A program made the translations under genes and the position numbers. A DNA stretch of 64,000 bases from NCBI GenBank assembly GCA_016584305.1, contig JACEEZ010024185.1, forward strand, positions 6,991 through 70,990. Direction: 5' to 3'. The first letter of the stretch is position 1. Every line of letters starts with the position of its first letter. The notes under the pieces are model-generated. The model worked only from the letters and a program-made list of their open reading frames with translations, made no database searches and was not told where the DNA came from. Origin of the DNA: Chionoecetes opilio. Taxonomy: Eukaryota; Arthropoda; Malacostraca; Decapoda; Majidae. This document shows positions 11,059 through 22,793 of the stretch, one piece after another.

Positions 11059-11214
11059 AACGATAAAAGTAAAGAGCCGCCTGTGGTGATGGAAGAGATT
11101 GCTCAAGCCAACCAGCAGAGGATGTGTATCGATCACAATGAAGTGATTTTCATGCAAGTGGGTGGCATTTGGTGGTGGTGTCGGAGGTGGCAGTCTCGGA
11201 GGAGGTGGTGGTAG
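11059..11214 (+). CDS. WDTC1: WDTC1-like terminal coding exon
   Basis: The exon begins after CCCACAG at 11058 and continues the frame of 7895-8087. It reads NDKSKEPPVVMEEIAQANQQ, then RMCIDHNEVIFMQ, then a Trp/Arg-rich tail to a TAG at 11212. The EIAQANQQRM and EVIFMQ segments correspond to the SQANQRRM and EVMLLNM region that follows the last WD40 blade in WDTC1. The tail (IWWWCRRW and so on) is implausible. The +1 frame over the same bases gives a Gly/Ser-rich, acidic ending (AFGGGVGGGSLGGG, SEGKEDSRVGY) with a stop at 11249-11251, which resembles the Gly- and Asp/Glu-rich end of vertebrate WDTC1. I suspect a one-base insertion near 11152-11162, as real polymorphism or sequencing error; the true CDS end may be 11251. 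Confidence 0.75.
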   Translation, partial: NDKSKEPPVVMEEIAQANQQRMCIDHNEVIFMQVGGIWWWCRRWQSRRRWW

Positions 11215-11251
11215 AAGTGAGGGCAAGGAAGACTCCCGTGTTGGTTATTGA

Positions 11252-13291
<2,040 letters not shown>

Positions 13292-13360
13292 TGTATGTGC
13301 CATATGACCTCTGATGTCTGGCACATTCACCTTTTTAGGCATTAAATCAAATCAATTCTA

Positions 13361-13363
<3 letters not shown>

Positions 13364-13428
<65 letters not shown>
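13364..13428. repeat. (TA)n microsatellite
   Basis: About 65 bp of TA repeats immediately before the terminus of the element starting at 13428. Confidence 0.95.
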
Positions 13429-13432
<4 letters not shown>

Positions 13433-13829
13433 GAACTCTCTTTGTCCGACATTCTGGTATCCGGCACCTCCCTGTATCTGGCATATTTAAAAAAGGATAC
13501 AATTAATAATGAAATATAGTAAACCCACGCTATAATGGATGGTTCGGGGGGGTGGGGGTCATCCGATAATCCGTTATATCCGAGCAGTCTCCCCCATGAA
13601 CTCTAGATTTCAGGCACAAACATAACCTAAGTTATCTCTGAGTTTTTACATGGAAAATTAATGACTTATGTAGTTGTAACTGTAAAAACACTGCTGTAAT
13701 AAGTTGTACATACAATTACAATACAGTACACTAGGGTCCCACATAGAACGAGAAATGTGTCGATAAACGAGGCCGTTCTATGTGAATTAGCTCCATGTGA
13801 AACACATTACCTATGGGAAAAATTGATTT

Positions 13830-14965
13830 TGGTGGATCAGTCCTCCCGTCCGTACCTGTACATTTATACTCATTCACTGAGAGACTACTTTGGAAATTGG
13901 AAAATATAGGAGGAATCACAGGGGTGATCAAAACCTGGATGAAAAGTTATCCGAGAGGAAGAGAAATGAGAACAGTAGTAAAGGATGAAAAGTCTGAATG
14001 GAGAAACATATTTAGTGGGCTACCACAAGGATCAGTGTTGGCACCAATAATGTTCACGATTTACGTCAATGACATGACGGAGGAAATAAATAGTTATATT
14101 AGTCTATTTGCGGATGATACAAAACTATTAAGAGAAATAAAAAGTTATAAAGATTGTGAAACACTACAAAATGACCTGAACAAGATCTACGAATGGAGCA
14201 GAAGATGGGAAATGGAATTTAATGTAAAGAAGTGTCATGTGATGGAAATTGGAAAAAGCGAAGAGATATAAATGGACATATAATATAGGAAATTAAATAA
14301 TTGCAAAGGTTCAGGAAGAAAAGGACCTGGGAGTGATAATGCAGAATAACCTACAACCAGAAAAACATAAATAAAATATTTGGAGATACCTACAGGATGT
14401 TAAAGAATATTAGAGTGGCATTTCTTTACATGGACACAAATATGATGAGAAAGATAATTACTACAATGATCCGACCAAAAATGGAATATGTGGCCATTGT
14501 ATGGTCCCCATATAAAAAGAAGCATGTGAAAAAGTTAGAGAGGATACAGAGAATGGCAACAAAGATGGTACCAGAGCTAGAAGAACTTTCTTATGAGGAA
14601 AGATTGAAGGAAATAAAGTTACCAACACTCGAGCAGAGAAGAAAAAGAGGAGACTTAATAACAATTTTTAAGCTGTTAACAAAGATGGAAGAAACAGACA
14701 ATGAGAGACTACTAACTCGGAAACAAAGAGAAGGTCGATACACAAGAGGACATACAAAACAACTAGGAAAAGGGAGATGCCTGAACAACATAAAGAAGTA
14801 CAGCTTCCTCATAGAAATGTAGAAGTTTGGAATGGACTAAATGAGGAGGTGATATCGGCACATAATGTGCACCAATTGAAAGAAAGACTGGATAAATGTA
14901 GATACGGAGACGGGACCACACGAGTGTAGCTCATTCATGCCCTGTAAAACACAACTAGGTAAATA
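13830..14965 (+). pseudogene. CR1-like LINE: reverse transcriptase fragment and 3' end
   Basis: 13880-14271 encodes part of an RT palm: FSGLPQGSVLAPIMFTIYVN, then SLFADDTKLL with the catalytic-type F-A-D-D box, then EWSRRWEMEFNVKKCHVM. After a stop and frameshift, 14397-14822 encodes the thumb and C-terminal part (VWSPYKKKHVKKLERIQRMA, LPTLEQRRKRGDLITIFKLL). A third frame at 14819-14929 ends WNGLNEEVISAHNVHQLKE then YGDGTTRV and a stop. The nucleotide 3' end ACAACTAGGTAAATACACCC is the CR1 3' terminus also seen inverted at 47376. It is 5'-truncated and multiply frameshifted: an inactive fourth layer of the nest. Confidence 0.9.
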
Positions 14966-15142
14966 CACCCATACATGCTAAAACATATATAAATGATAAA
15001 TTATGCATATAAATGATGAAATAGGCATATTGTTGCTTACCTTAAATCTAATAGGGATTATGTACAGGTTGCGAGGGGTTCCGTGCCATAAGCCTGGCTT
15101 GATTCTCGCTTGCGTGCCTCGCCAGAACGCCCCGGCTGGTCA

Positions 15143-15530
15143 GGGCTCGCCCGCTCACAGCTGATAACTTTTAAACAAAACCACAACAATGAAAGTGTAC
15201 CGTCGAATGAAAGCCATCAATAAATTACGATAACTGACGATATTGTGAATGGATCACAACATGATCCTTCACATGAATGTTTTTTTTGGTAATAATAGAA
15301 GAGAACTGCGCGGTCACTACCGCCGTTACATCAGTCGGGGCTCACCCGCTCACATCTGATAACTTGTAAACAAAACCACAACGACGAAAGTGTACCGTCG
15401 AATGAAAGCCATCAATAAATTACGATAACTGACGATATTGTGAATGGATCACAACATATATCCTTCACATGAATGTTTTTTTTGGTAATAATGGGTGAAA
15501 ACTGCGCGGTCGCTACCGCCGTTCCCCACC
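15143..15530 (+). repeat. 195-bp tandem duplication
   Basis: Two copies (starting near 15143 and 15338) share GGGCTC(A/G)CCCGCTCACA, GAAAGTGTACCGTCGAATG, AACTGACGATATTGTGAATG and CACATGAATGTTTTTTTTGG. Internal to the 13729-15790 element. Confidence 0.85.
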
Positions 15531-15957
15531 TCATGCCACCCGCACCCCACCTCCGTGGCGACACGCCGCCGCCGTGCCCCACCTCATTCCATGCCAGGGG
15601 CACACAATTTCGTTCTGTATGATATTTTGGCACTCTATGTGAGAAATCCTCGGATTTGCCCTACTTTGATGGCGGAATCGTTCTATATGATCACATTCGT
15701 TCCTAACGAAAATTTTGGAATAATATTTTAGGTCGTTCGTTCTATAAGGGAAACGTTCTATGCGAACACGCTCTATGCGGGACCCTAGTGTACATATAAT
15801 AAGAATAAATTATAATGAGGTACTCATACAGCGGGTATGGAACGAGAAGAGGTAACGCGAGTGAGAGCTACGGCGAGGGAAAACCGCATGGTCTAATTGC
15901 TGAATTAAAACAGAGAGAGGGTGAGGCGGGCAAACATGATCCAGCCTGCACACTCAG

Positions 15958-16290
15958 CAGGGGCGGCGGTAGCAGAGTGTTAGCGTCTCCGAGTGGTGTT
16001 CTCGGTGACCCAAGTTCGATCCCTGACGAGAACCAAAATCCACGTATAATCTTTCTGCACCATTGAGTGACCTAAGAACACCCACAATCCACATGCTGCC
16101 CATTAACTCGATTGCAAGTGCATCGGAGGACACTAGGGGATGGCATGAGCCTCTAATCACAGGCGTCACTATAAAAATCGTGCCTGGACCACCACGGGCA
16201 AGGGCCAACCATCACAACCCTCAAGCGAGCCTCCAGGGCCTACCATCAGAGCCCTGAAGGTCACTGCCTACAGGCGCTATAGGCACAAAT
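15958..16290 (+). mobile_element. tRNA-derived SINE, family 2
   Basis: Head GGCGGTAGCAGAGTGTTAGCG (A-box region) and B box AAGTTCGATCC near 16012. The body matches the copy at 6186: CACCATTGAGTGACCTAAG, GCATCGGAGGACACTAGGG, GCGTCACTATAAAAATCG. Inserted in the 13517-16456 element. Confidence 0.85.
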
Positions 16291-16614
16291 GTAAAAAAAG
16301 GGAAGAAAAAAAATTTGCATGTGACAGCCGGCTGTCGAATTTCTCCCGAATATAACTGATTTAATACGTTATATTCGGGAGAAATCTGGTAGCCATTGGC
16401 CATCCGTTATATCCGCTATCTATTATATTCGGGTCCTTTATAGCGAGGGTTTACTGTAGTGAAAAAAAAATTACAAAATGATAAATATGCACTTTAAGAT
16501 TTCCACGCGTAGTTGTATTTGTTCCCGCGTCCGCCACAGCGCACACCTAGTCAGCCCGCCACTATTTGTGTGCACAGCAGTCCCACCTCCTCGCACATAT
16601 CACCTTTAGAGACA

Positions 16615-16791
16615 ATGACCAACTTATTTATTCATCATGTCGATGGTTGTAAAGCAAAAAAGGGTAGTCCTTACACTTATCAGAAGGTGGAGATATGTAA
16701 GCTGCTGGAGAAGGGGGAAGATCAAAAGAATATCATCGAAGAATACAACAATCGGTCGTCTGCTATCTACTCTCTGAAATGTAGTAAGTGA
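16615..16791 (+). pseudogene. CENP-B/pogo-type helix-turn-helix remnant
   Basis: The ORF from the ATG at 16615 reads MTNLFIHHVDGCKAKKGSPY, then TYQKVEICKLLEKGEDQKNI, then IEEYNNRSSAIYSLKCSK and a stop. The EICKLLEKGED...IIEEYN...SSAIYSLK spacing is that of the N-terminal DNA-binding domain of Tigger/pogo transposases (helix, EKGE turn, then S-T-I-Y-like recognition helix). The DDE domain is absent. It supports assigning the surrounding outermost element to the pogo group. Alternative: a chance resemblance in a short ORF. Confidence 0.6.
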
Positions 16792-16876
16792 AGAGTTAAT
16801 TAGTGACAACCAACTCCCCACCAAAACTACCACACTAAGATCAACACACTTCACATTGTCTTTGGGATATAGGTAA

Positions 16877-17231
16877 AGATGGGGGCATACGCTATGCTTT
16901 CTGACGTTAAATAGAAAGAAGAAGAAGAAGAAGAAGAAGCATACGCTATGCTGCGCGTGGCCTCGGTGCTCATCTTTGTTGCATTAGCCCTAGAGCCTGT
17001 GGTTGATGACAACCCACTACCCCGGGACACAGGGCTAGTGTGACACAGGGTTACCACAGTTACTTTCCCCAGGTACCCATTTATCAACCAACCCAGAATG
17101 GAAGGATGAACAGCTGGGTGGGCTGCACGCCGACTGCCCTGGTTGGGATTCAAACCCTGGTCCATGGATTCGTAACTAAGCGCACTAATCACTACACCAC
17201 GGAGGCACTAAAGGATTAAGGGATAAGGACG
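16877..17231 (-). mobile_element. tRNA-derived SINE, family 1
   Basis: Read on the minus strand it begins GCCTCCGTGGTGTAGTGATT (A box) and has a B-box-like GGTTTGAATCC. The body includes CACACTAGCCCTGTGTC, AACCACAGGCTC and GGCCACGCGCAGCATAG. A perfect direct repeat CTTTGGGATATAGGTAAA flanks it (16859-16876 and 17232-17249), an 18-bp target-site duplication proving retroposition. A small polypurine insert (AAG repeats, 16913-16939) lies near its 3' part between repeats of GCATACGCTATGC. Sister copies at 60899 and 61219. Confidence 0.85.
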
Positions 17232-17249
17232 CTTTGGGATATAGGTAAA

Positions 17250-17925
17250 CAAAAGCATTTTTTTTTTTTTAGTCTTTATCCCCCTAAGTGCCGGGACCTT
17301 GGATACCAACTGTGCCCCGCCGTGCCGGGCAATTTTTTCTTTTTTTTTTCTTTGTGCAAAAATTTAAATACCTTAAAATCCATAGAAAAATAATTAATGA
17401 ACCATTTCAACACCTGTACTACTCACCGGTAGGTGTTTCGATGATGTCGGGGATTTTTATTTTTTCCTAAATTTGGCGTGATTCCCGAAGACTTTGTAGA
17501 CTCGGTGTGTCCAAAACTTAACTTTGGGCTTCCACCACAGGTTCAATCGGCCAGGTAGGCGGCTGAGCGTGTGACTTCCAGGTATATCGAGTGCAGAGAG
17601 CAAGGGCACGTGTTTATGTGGGTTGTGCATGTGTACGAAGGGAACTGTGGGTGTGTAAATTACGCCAGAACGCAAATATTGGCAATATATTTGGTTATTT
17701 TCTTGGTAAATAAACTTTTTAGCAACTGATAAAACTTATAAGATATCATTTATGACATTTTGGACACCATATATATCATTCTGGACAATACTCAACACTT
17801 GACACTATCGTCTTTCGGTGATCGCATGTCCTTCCGAATCTAAATTTTCTTATTTCCTAAAGTATGTAACTTTGAATGATTTCTGGTTTATTTTTTTATT
17901 ATATGGAGTAGATTACACAAACAGA
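17250..17925. other. No supported feature
   Basis: Mixed AT-rich sequence with poly-T runs. No coding-like ORF or paired TIR was found. Confidence 0.5.
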
Positions 17926-17951
17926 CATATATATATATATATATATATATA
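17926..17951. repeat. (AT)n microsatellite
   Basis: 26 bp of AT repeats about 50 bp before the element at 18002. Confidence 0.9.
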
Positions 17952-18001
17952 GGCACTTAGTTCACTAGAGTGGTGATATATGAGACGCTGAAATATGAGT
18001 A

Positions 18002-19221
18002 CCGTAAAACCTCTCGTATTCGGACCTTCATTATTCGGACTTCGACATTATTCCATTATTCGGACCTCCTCCTTTTTTTCATTTTTTTTCAGGGGTAGGT
18101 ATGGTGTCATGATGTGAGTCAGTGAGGTTAGAGGCCCAGGCAACCAGTCAGAGCATTTATGATCCATCACTAAGCATATACTTTGTATACTGTAATTGTG
18201 GTTTCTTTTTTGTGTCCAAATGTTGTATTGGCAAGTGATCTGAGGCCATTGAGCCTTGGACCCAGATCCAGCAACGGAGGTGGTATCTCCAGCTACCACC
18301 CCGCTCTCCCACCACCTAGATACTACCTTCCCTTACTACATATCCAGCAAGCCTCCCTCGGTAGGTAGTAAACGGGTAAGAAGGCCCTGACTGACTTGGG
18401 CGAGTAATGACGTCATCAAACTTGTCATCAGTCACCAGCCAATGACAAACTGTTTCTAAAACTTCTCGACCAATCACAAGTCAACAAGACCCTTTGACAC
18501 GGCCTTTAAAGGTCATGTCACATGCACACTTTTTCCGTTAGTGTTACGGGGTGGTCGCGGCAAGAATGTTTCCCCATCACTGGCTACCCCGCCACCTCAA
18601 CACCTTTAAATAACCCTTATTTAAGGTTTTCACACAGTACTACACTGACCTAAATAATGACACGTGTATATAACAGCTCACCATAATCACTACGATGTAT
18701 AATAACTAGTAATAAGACGTAAAACCCTGCCCACCCTGCTGGCGAGCGACCTGCCCTGCCTGGCGCCCTGCCTACCTCTCAGGGCAACACGCTGTCATCC
18801 GCCTCACCTGTGTCTTCCTGAAGAAGACAGGTCAGCTGCCACGCCTGTGGGCTGTGATAGCATCATAGGATATCACCAGGGATCATAGGGCTCCTCAAGG
18901 GGTCCTCACAGCCCTACAGACAACACCAAGAAGGAGGAGGAAATCTCCGCCATCATGATACTGCTGCTGGCTGCCGCTGCCAGACGTAGGACTGACAATG
19001 CTGTACACTACACCTGCACAGTACTGTATTGTGTATTTTTCCTGTAGATTTATTTATTTACATGATTTATCTTACGTTTATTGATATTTGCATGACTTAG
19101 AAATGTTCTATATTCACCTACATTTTTATATTTTTTATATATAGTCCCCCCATTATTCGGATCCTTGCATTACTCGGACCACTCCTTGGCCCATTTAGTC
19201 CGAATATGAGAGGTTTTACTG
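18002..19221. mobile_element. CTCTCGTATTCGG-family TIR element, copy 1
   Basis: Left end CCGTAAAACCTCTCGTATTC after TA; right end GTCCGAATATGAGAGG followed by TTTTACTG. Subterminal CATTATTCGGA words recur at both ends. Internally (18730-18960) it carries sequence resembling a LINE tail: the CGCCTCACCTGTGTCTTCCT block aligns with 49255-49280, where it encodes LTCAFLRKT. An inverted-orientation partial copy is at 31032-32082. Confidence 0.8.
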
Positions 19222-19439
19222 AATTTAACGTTTTTCACCATTATTTTAGGTATACATATGTTCTAATATATATTACTTACAATTATTCTGGGTATCCTTC
19301 ATCACGATCTTCAGTATATAATCGACGCCTGGTACTATCGGGAATGTTGGGAATGCCAGTGCATATTGAGAGTGACGCGGGGTCGTTACCTCACTATCCT
19401 CCCCTCTCGAGCTCTCAGATTTTTTTTCTTCTAACGTTG

Positions 19440-19898
19440 AAGCCTGTAGCGCCTGTAGGCTATTATGTTTTTGTTTTTTTCCTTAAAGGCTCAGGTGGTT
19501 GGCTCTGCACATGCTGGAGGGTCGTGATGGTTGGCCCTCGTCCGTTGGTGGCGCAGGCTGGATTTTTATAGTGACCCTTGTGATCTATAAGTGAAGGTCC
19601 GTTTTCTGTGATGGCCTACCCTCAGTTAGGCTCATGCTGCCACCTGTTGTCCTTCCGCTGCACTTGAAGTCGAACTCGAAAGAACAGGAATATAGCATGC
19701 GGTTTTCTTCGGCCACTCGACGATGGATTTGACAGTTGCTACTCGGTGGGACTTGAACTCGGGACCTTGTGCTCACCTCCCAGACTTTTGTCGACCGCAT
19801 TAAAGATGGCTGAAAGAGTTGCCCCCGGCAGGATTCGAACTCGGGACATTGAGCTCACCACTCCAAGACGCTAACCACTCGGCCACCGCCTCCCCCAT
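19440..19898 (-). mobile_element. tRNA-derived SINE (family-2-like), with two tRNA-like heads
   Basis: On the minus strand the head reads GGGAGGCGGTGGCCGAGTGG and TTAGCGTCTTGGAG with B box GAGTTCGAATCC. A second B-box-like GAGTTCAAGTCCC lies near 19755. The 3' part contains GCCAACCATCACGACCC and ends in GCCTACAGGCGCTACAGGC near 19440, as in other family-2 copies. It looks like a dimeric or compound SINE. Confidence 0.7.
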
Positions 19899-19907
19899 TA
19901 CTATGTA

Positions 19908-20876
19908 CAGTCAAACCTCGATATAACAGACCTCGATGTAAAGGACTTCGGATATAACGGACTCAATTTGCGTGACTTTTTTTTTTTTTTTTTTTTTTTT
20001 TTTCATATTAGACCGCTTATCGCTGCTCGAATTGTCAACTCAACATAATTGTATTATTTTCTCATTTTACTTTGGAATGCTTGGGTTTTAAGGAGTTTTG
20101 ATTTATCACATATTAAGATATAATATTATAAGGAAGGAGCCTGTGTTGCTAGTGATTTAGTGGTAGAAGGTGTGTATTGTTTAAAATAGTGACTATTAGT
20201 GTTATGGCGTGGCCGCTGCTACGTCTCCCTGTCACCTCAACACCCTAAATCACCCTTATTTAAGGTGACACGCAGTGCTACGCTGACCTAAATAGTGACA
20301 CGTATATAGAACTGCACTTCACAACCATATAATATATATAATAATGAGCATTAGTCATGATAATAAGCAATACCTTTGGAAGCCACGGCTGAATCTGGCT
20401 CGTAGTAATTTGTTTACCTTTCACTAGAGCTTGAGCTTGACTAGCTACACGTTCAGGTTGTGTTTGTGATTATTTCTCATTTATTTCACGTGTAGGAGCG
20501 GACCAAATTCAGCATGTAGTGCCAGTCACTGTTTACCTCCCAACATAGCTACACAGTCTGGTTGTGTTTGTAATTATTTCTCATTTATTTCACGTGTAGG
20601 AGTGGACCAAATTCAGCATGTAGTGCCAGTCACTGTTTACCTCCCAACATAGCTACACAGTTTGGTTGTGTTTGTGATTATTTCTCATTTATTTCACGTT
20701 TTCATATATATTTTCCCAACTGCTACACGTGGTGGTTTTGTTTTTTCATTTATTTATAATTTTCCGTTTTTTTCATATATTTTTCCCCTTTGGAAAAATA
20801 CCCTCGCTATAACGGACAATCGGCTTTAATGGACCACTCCTCCCCCCCTTTAGTCCGTTATATCGAGGTTTGACTG
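19908..20876. mobile_element. CAGTCAAACC-family TIR element, copy 1
   Basis: Starts CAGTCAAACCTCGATATAAC and ends with GTTATATCGAGGTTTGACTG, a near-perfect TIR of over 18 bp. TA flanks at 19906-19907 and 20877-20878. The body has a two- to three-fold tandem block (TTTCTCATTTATTTCACGTG ... CACAGTCTGGTTGTG) at 20470-20700. No transposase. Serves as the uninterrupted reference for the copy at 28840-30946. Confidence 0.9.
20470..20700 (+). repeat. Tandem repeat, about 110-bp unit
   Basis: Two full copies and a partial third of a unit with TTATTTCTCATTTATTTCAC, GTAGGAG(C/T)GGACCAAATTC and AGCTACACAGT. Three degenerating copies occupy the matching place at 30600-30830. Confidence 0.85.
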
Positions 20877-20882
20877 TATATA

Positions 20883-21694
20883 CAGTGGTACCTTGACTTA
20901 CGAATTTCATTCGTTCATTGATCGAGTTCGTAACTCAATTTGCTCGTATATCAAATCAGTTTTCCCCATTGAAATTAATTTAAATACCATTAATCCGTTC
21001 CAGCCCCCAAAAAACCACCCCAATTTTTTTACTGTACTTATATGACTGGACTGCACTCACCCTCCGCCATTTGCATTCGCCACTGTTTACACTCTGTGTA
21101 TCAGCTGTGGGTGGAACTGCCGCTAAACGTACTGCACTCACCCTCCGCCATTTGCATTCGCCAGTGTTTATACTCTGTGTATCAGCTGTGGGTGGAACTG
21201 CCGCTAAACGTACTGCACTCACCCTCCGCCATTTGCATTCGCCACTGTTTACACTCTGTGTATCAGCTGTGGGTGGAACTGCCGCTAAACGTACTGCACT
21301 CACCCTCAACCATTTGCATTCGCCAGTGTTTATATTCTGTGTATCAGCTGTTGGAAACAGTTGTGGGTGGAACTGCTGCTAAACGTACTGCACTCACCCT
21401 CCGCCATTTGCATTCGCCTGTGTGAGCACAACACAGCAGAGATGCTTCCACGGCGAGGTAACCACGTGAAGTGAACGAGTGAGACGCGGGATGTTGGGCG
21501 GATGTTGTGGCATTCGCCGCGCCAACTAGCGGCAGTGTATCTGAAGCTCGCTCAAAAAAAAAAAAAAAAAAAAAAAAAAAATCGCTCGTAACTCGGATTT
21601 TAGCCCGCAACTCAGAGCAAAACAATTGACCGAATGACTGCTCGTAACTCGGAAAACTCGTAAGTTGAGGCACTCGTAAGTCAAGGTACCACTG
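20883..21694. mobile_element. Tigger-like element (CAGTGGTACC TIR), copy A
   Basis: Starts CAGTGGTACCTTGACTTACG and ends GTAAGTCAAGGTACCACTG, with TA on both sides. Subterminal TCGTAACTC words are inverted repeats. It shares a middle section (near 21425-21545) with the HTH-bearing copy at 24830-25459, in reverse orientation. The transposase region is missing, replaced by an 81-bp tandem array. Only a few bases separate it from the preceding element. Confidence 0.9.
21050..21420. repeat. 81-bp tandem array, open on both strands
   Basis: The word CCTCCGCCATTTGCATTCGC (one copy CCTCAACC) starts at 21061, 21142, 21223, 21304 and 21398, giving periods of 81, 81, 81 and 94. Because 81 is a multiple of 3, both strands stay open and give repetitive ORFs (for example VSAVRLAAVPPTADTQS). 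These are artefacts of the period, not proteins. Confidence 0.9.
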
Positions 21695-21696
21695 TA

Positions 21697-22340
21697 CATA
21701 GTCTTTATCTTCCACACTATCATCTAATTCTCCCGCATCACTATCACTTGAGTCACTGAGGGCCTCATCAACGGCACAAGTGATTTCTGGGGTGCGTAAG
21801 ATTGACTTCACATGACGGGACATCTTCACTCTACTGCGGCTGAGAACAGTAAGACTTGGCAACCCACCAAGCACAGGGAGTGGGGTTGCGGTCAGTGGAG
21901 GGGAAGGGGAAGGGATGAAAAACACTCCCTAGAAGTATGAAACTATTCTGACGTCAAACTTGGCCATTAGCCACACAAAAAATTTTAAGTTGCCGCTGTT
22001 TTACAACGGCAGCGGCACCAGGGGCACGATTCGTCTCCGCCATTTTAAAACTGTGCTGGCATTTATGGGGTTCAGTATCTATGGTCACACTTTGAGTATT
22101 CTTATAGTACACCTTCCTGTATCCAGAATTTGGCACACCCTTGGTCCCAGTGAAGACGGTGTGACTACAGAAAATCTGCCATGCCGGTTGGTCCTGCGCA
22201 TGCCCAGAATTTTTTATCAGAAAAATTTGGTGTTTTTAAATTAACCTAACCTTACCTTACCTAACCTACCTAACATACCTAACTTAATCTAACCTAATAT
22301 ACTTAACATAAAATAACCTAAAATACCGCCCTAGAGCGTG
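21697..22340 (-). other. Acidic ORF fragment, possibly part of a split transposon
   Basis: On the minus strand about 21697-21925 encodes a Pro/Ser stretch, then MSRHVKSILRTPEIT, then a Ser/Asp/Glu-rich run. It is cut by the Tigger-like element at 21694. Further upstream on the same strand (22060-22140) a GGATACAGG-type block loosely resembles a TIR subterminus at 13440-13490. This may be an older element interrupted by the Tigger insertion. Family not recognised. Confidence 0.3.
22240..22330 (+). repeat. CCTAA/CCTTA-like degenerate repeat
   Basis: Run of TAACCTAACC, TTACCTAACC and TACCTAACAT words over about 85 bp, resembling degraded arthropod telomere repeat (TTAGG on the other strand). 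Confidence 0.5.
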
Positions 22341-22458
22341 ATATTTGGTCCGAGTAACAGCCCGCGTCGTTTGTTTGTTTACATCCACCGAGTTCTGCAC
22401 AGGCGCTGGACCGTCATGGCAGGATCTTCAGGATACCGCCACACCGGATATAAAAAAT

Positions 22459-22462
<4 letters not shown>

Positions 22463-22500
<38 letters not shown>
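22463..22500. repeat. (AT)n microsatellite
   Basis: 38 bp of AT repeats followed by CATGGAGGTAGAA. The inverse word TTCTACCTCCATG precedes both AT arrays near 24.6 kb. Confidence 0.95.
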
Positions 22501-22502
<2 letters not shown>

Positions 22503-22793
22503 TGGAGGTAGAACAAAGAGGAGATGCCCTGCCAGCCCCGCGCTTCACCATGTGAGGTCCGGCAGTCGGGCTGAAGGCCCGCCCACGACTGGCAGAAACT
22601 CGCTTGTCACAACGCGCTGTGCGGTATTTCCAGGGAGGTTGGATGGGTATTACGCACATGTATTATTATATTACAACTTTTATTTAAGACATAAATAAGA
22701 AATACATGAAAAAGTAAAATATAAGTAAAAAAAATTATAATACTTAAATGACTAAATGTACATAGAGAGAGGGAGCGAGAGAGTGTGTGTATG

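Larger units (their letters stand above)
13729..15790. mobile_element. CACTAGGGTCCC-family TIR element, third layer
   Basis: Starts CACTAGGGTCCCACATAGAA and ends TATGCGGGACCCTAGTG, with TA at 13727-13728 and 15791-15792. Subterminal GTTCTATGTGAA and ACGTTCTATGCGAACACG are matching inverted words. It contains a CR1-like LINE fragment (13830-14965) and a tandem duplication (15143-15530). No transposase of its own. Confidence 0.85.
13517..16456. mobile_element. AGTAAACCC-family TIR element, second layer
   Basis: Begins TAGTAAACCCACGCTATAAT and ends TATAGCGAGGGTTTACTG, flanked by TA at 13515-13516 and 16457-16458. Subterminal blocks match too (ATCCGTTATATCCGAGC near 13570; CCATCCGTTATATCCGC near 16410). 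It carries the element at 13729-15790 and a family-2 SINE at 15958. Confidence 0.8.
13428..16800 (+). mobile_element. Outermost pogo/Tigger-like element of a nest (right end not found)
   Basis: The left terminus TAGTGGAACTCTCTTTGTCC lies against the TA array. Its sequence is interrupted at 13517 by another element and resumes at 16459. It contains a helix-turn-helix-like ORF at 16615-16791. A matching right terminus was not located, so the end given is the end of that ORF region. Confidence 0.55.

Noticed and set aside
20980..21425. Repeated SAVRLAAVPPTADTQS protein as a novel repeat protein
   Set aside because: The array lies within a TIR element and is open on both strands because of its 81-bp period.
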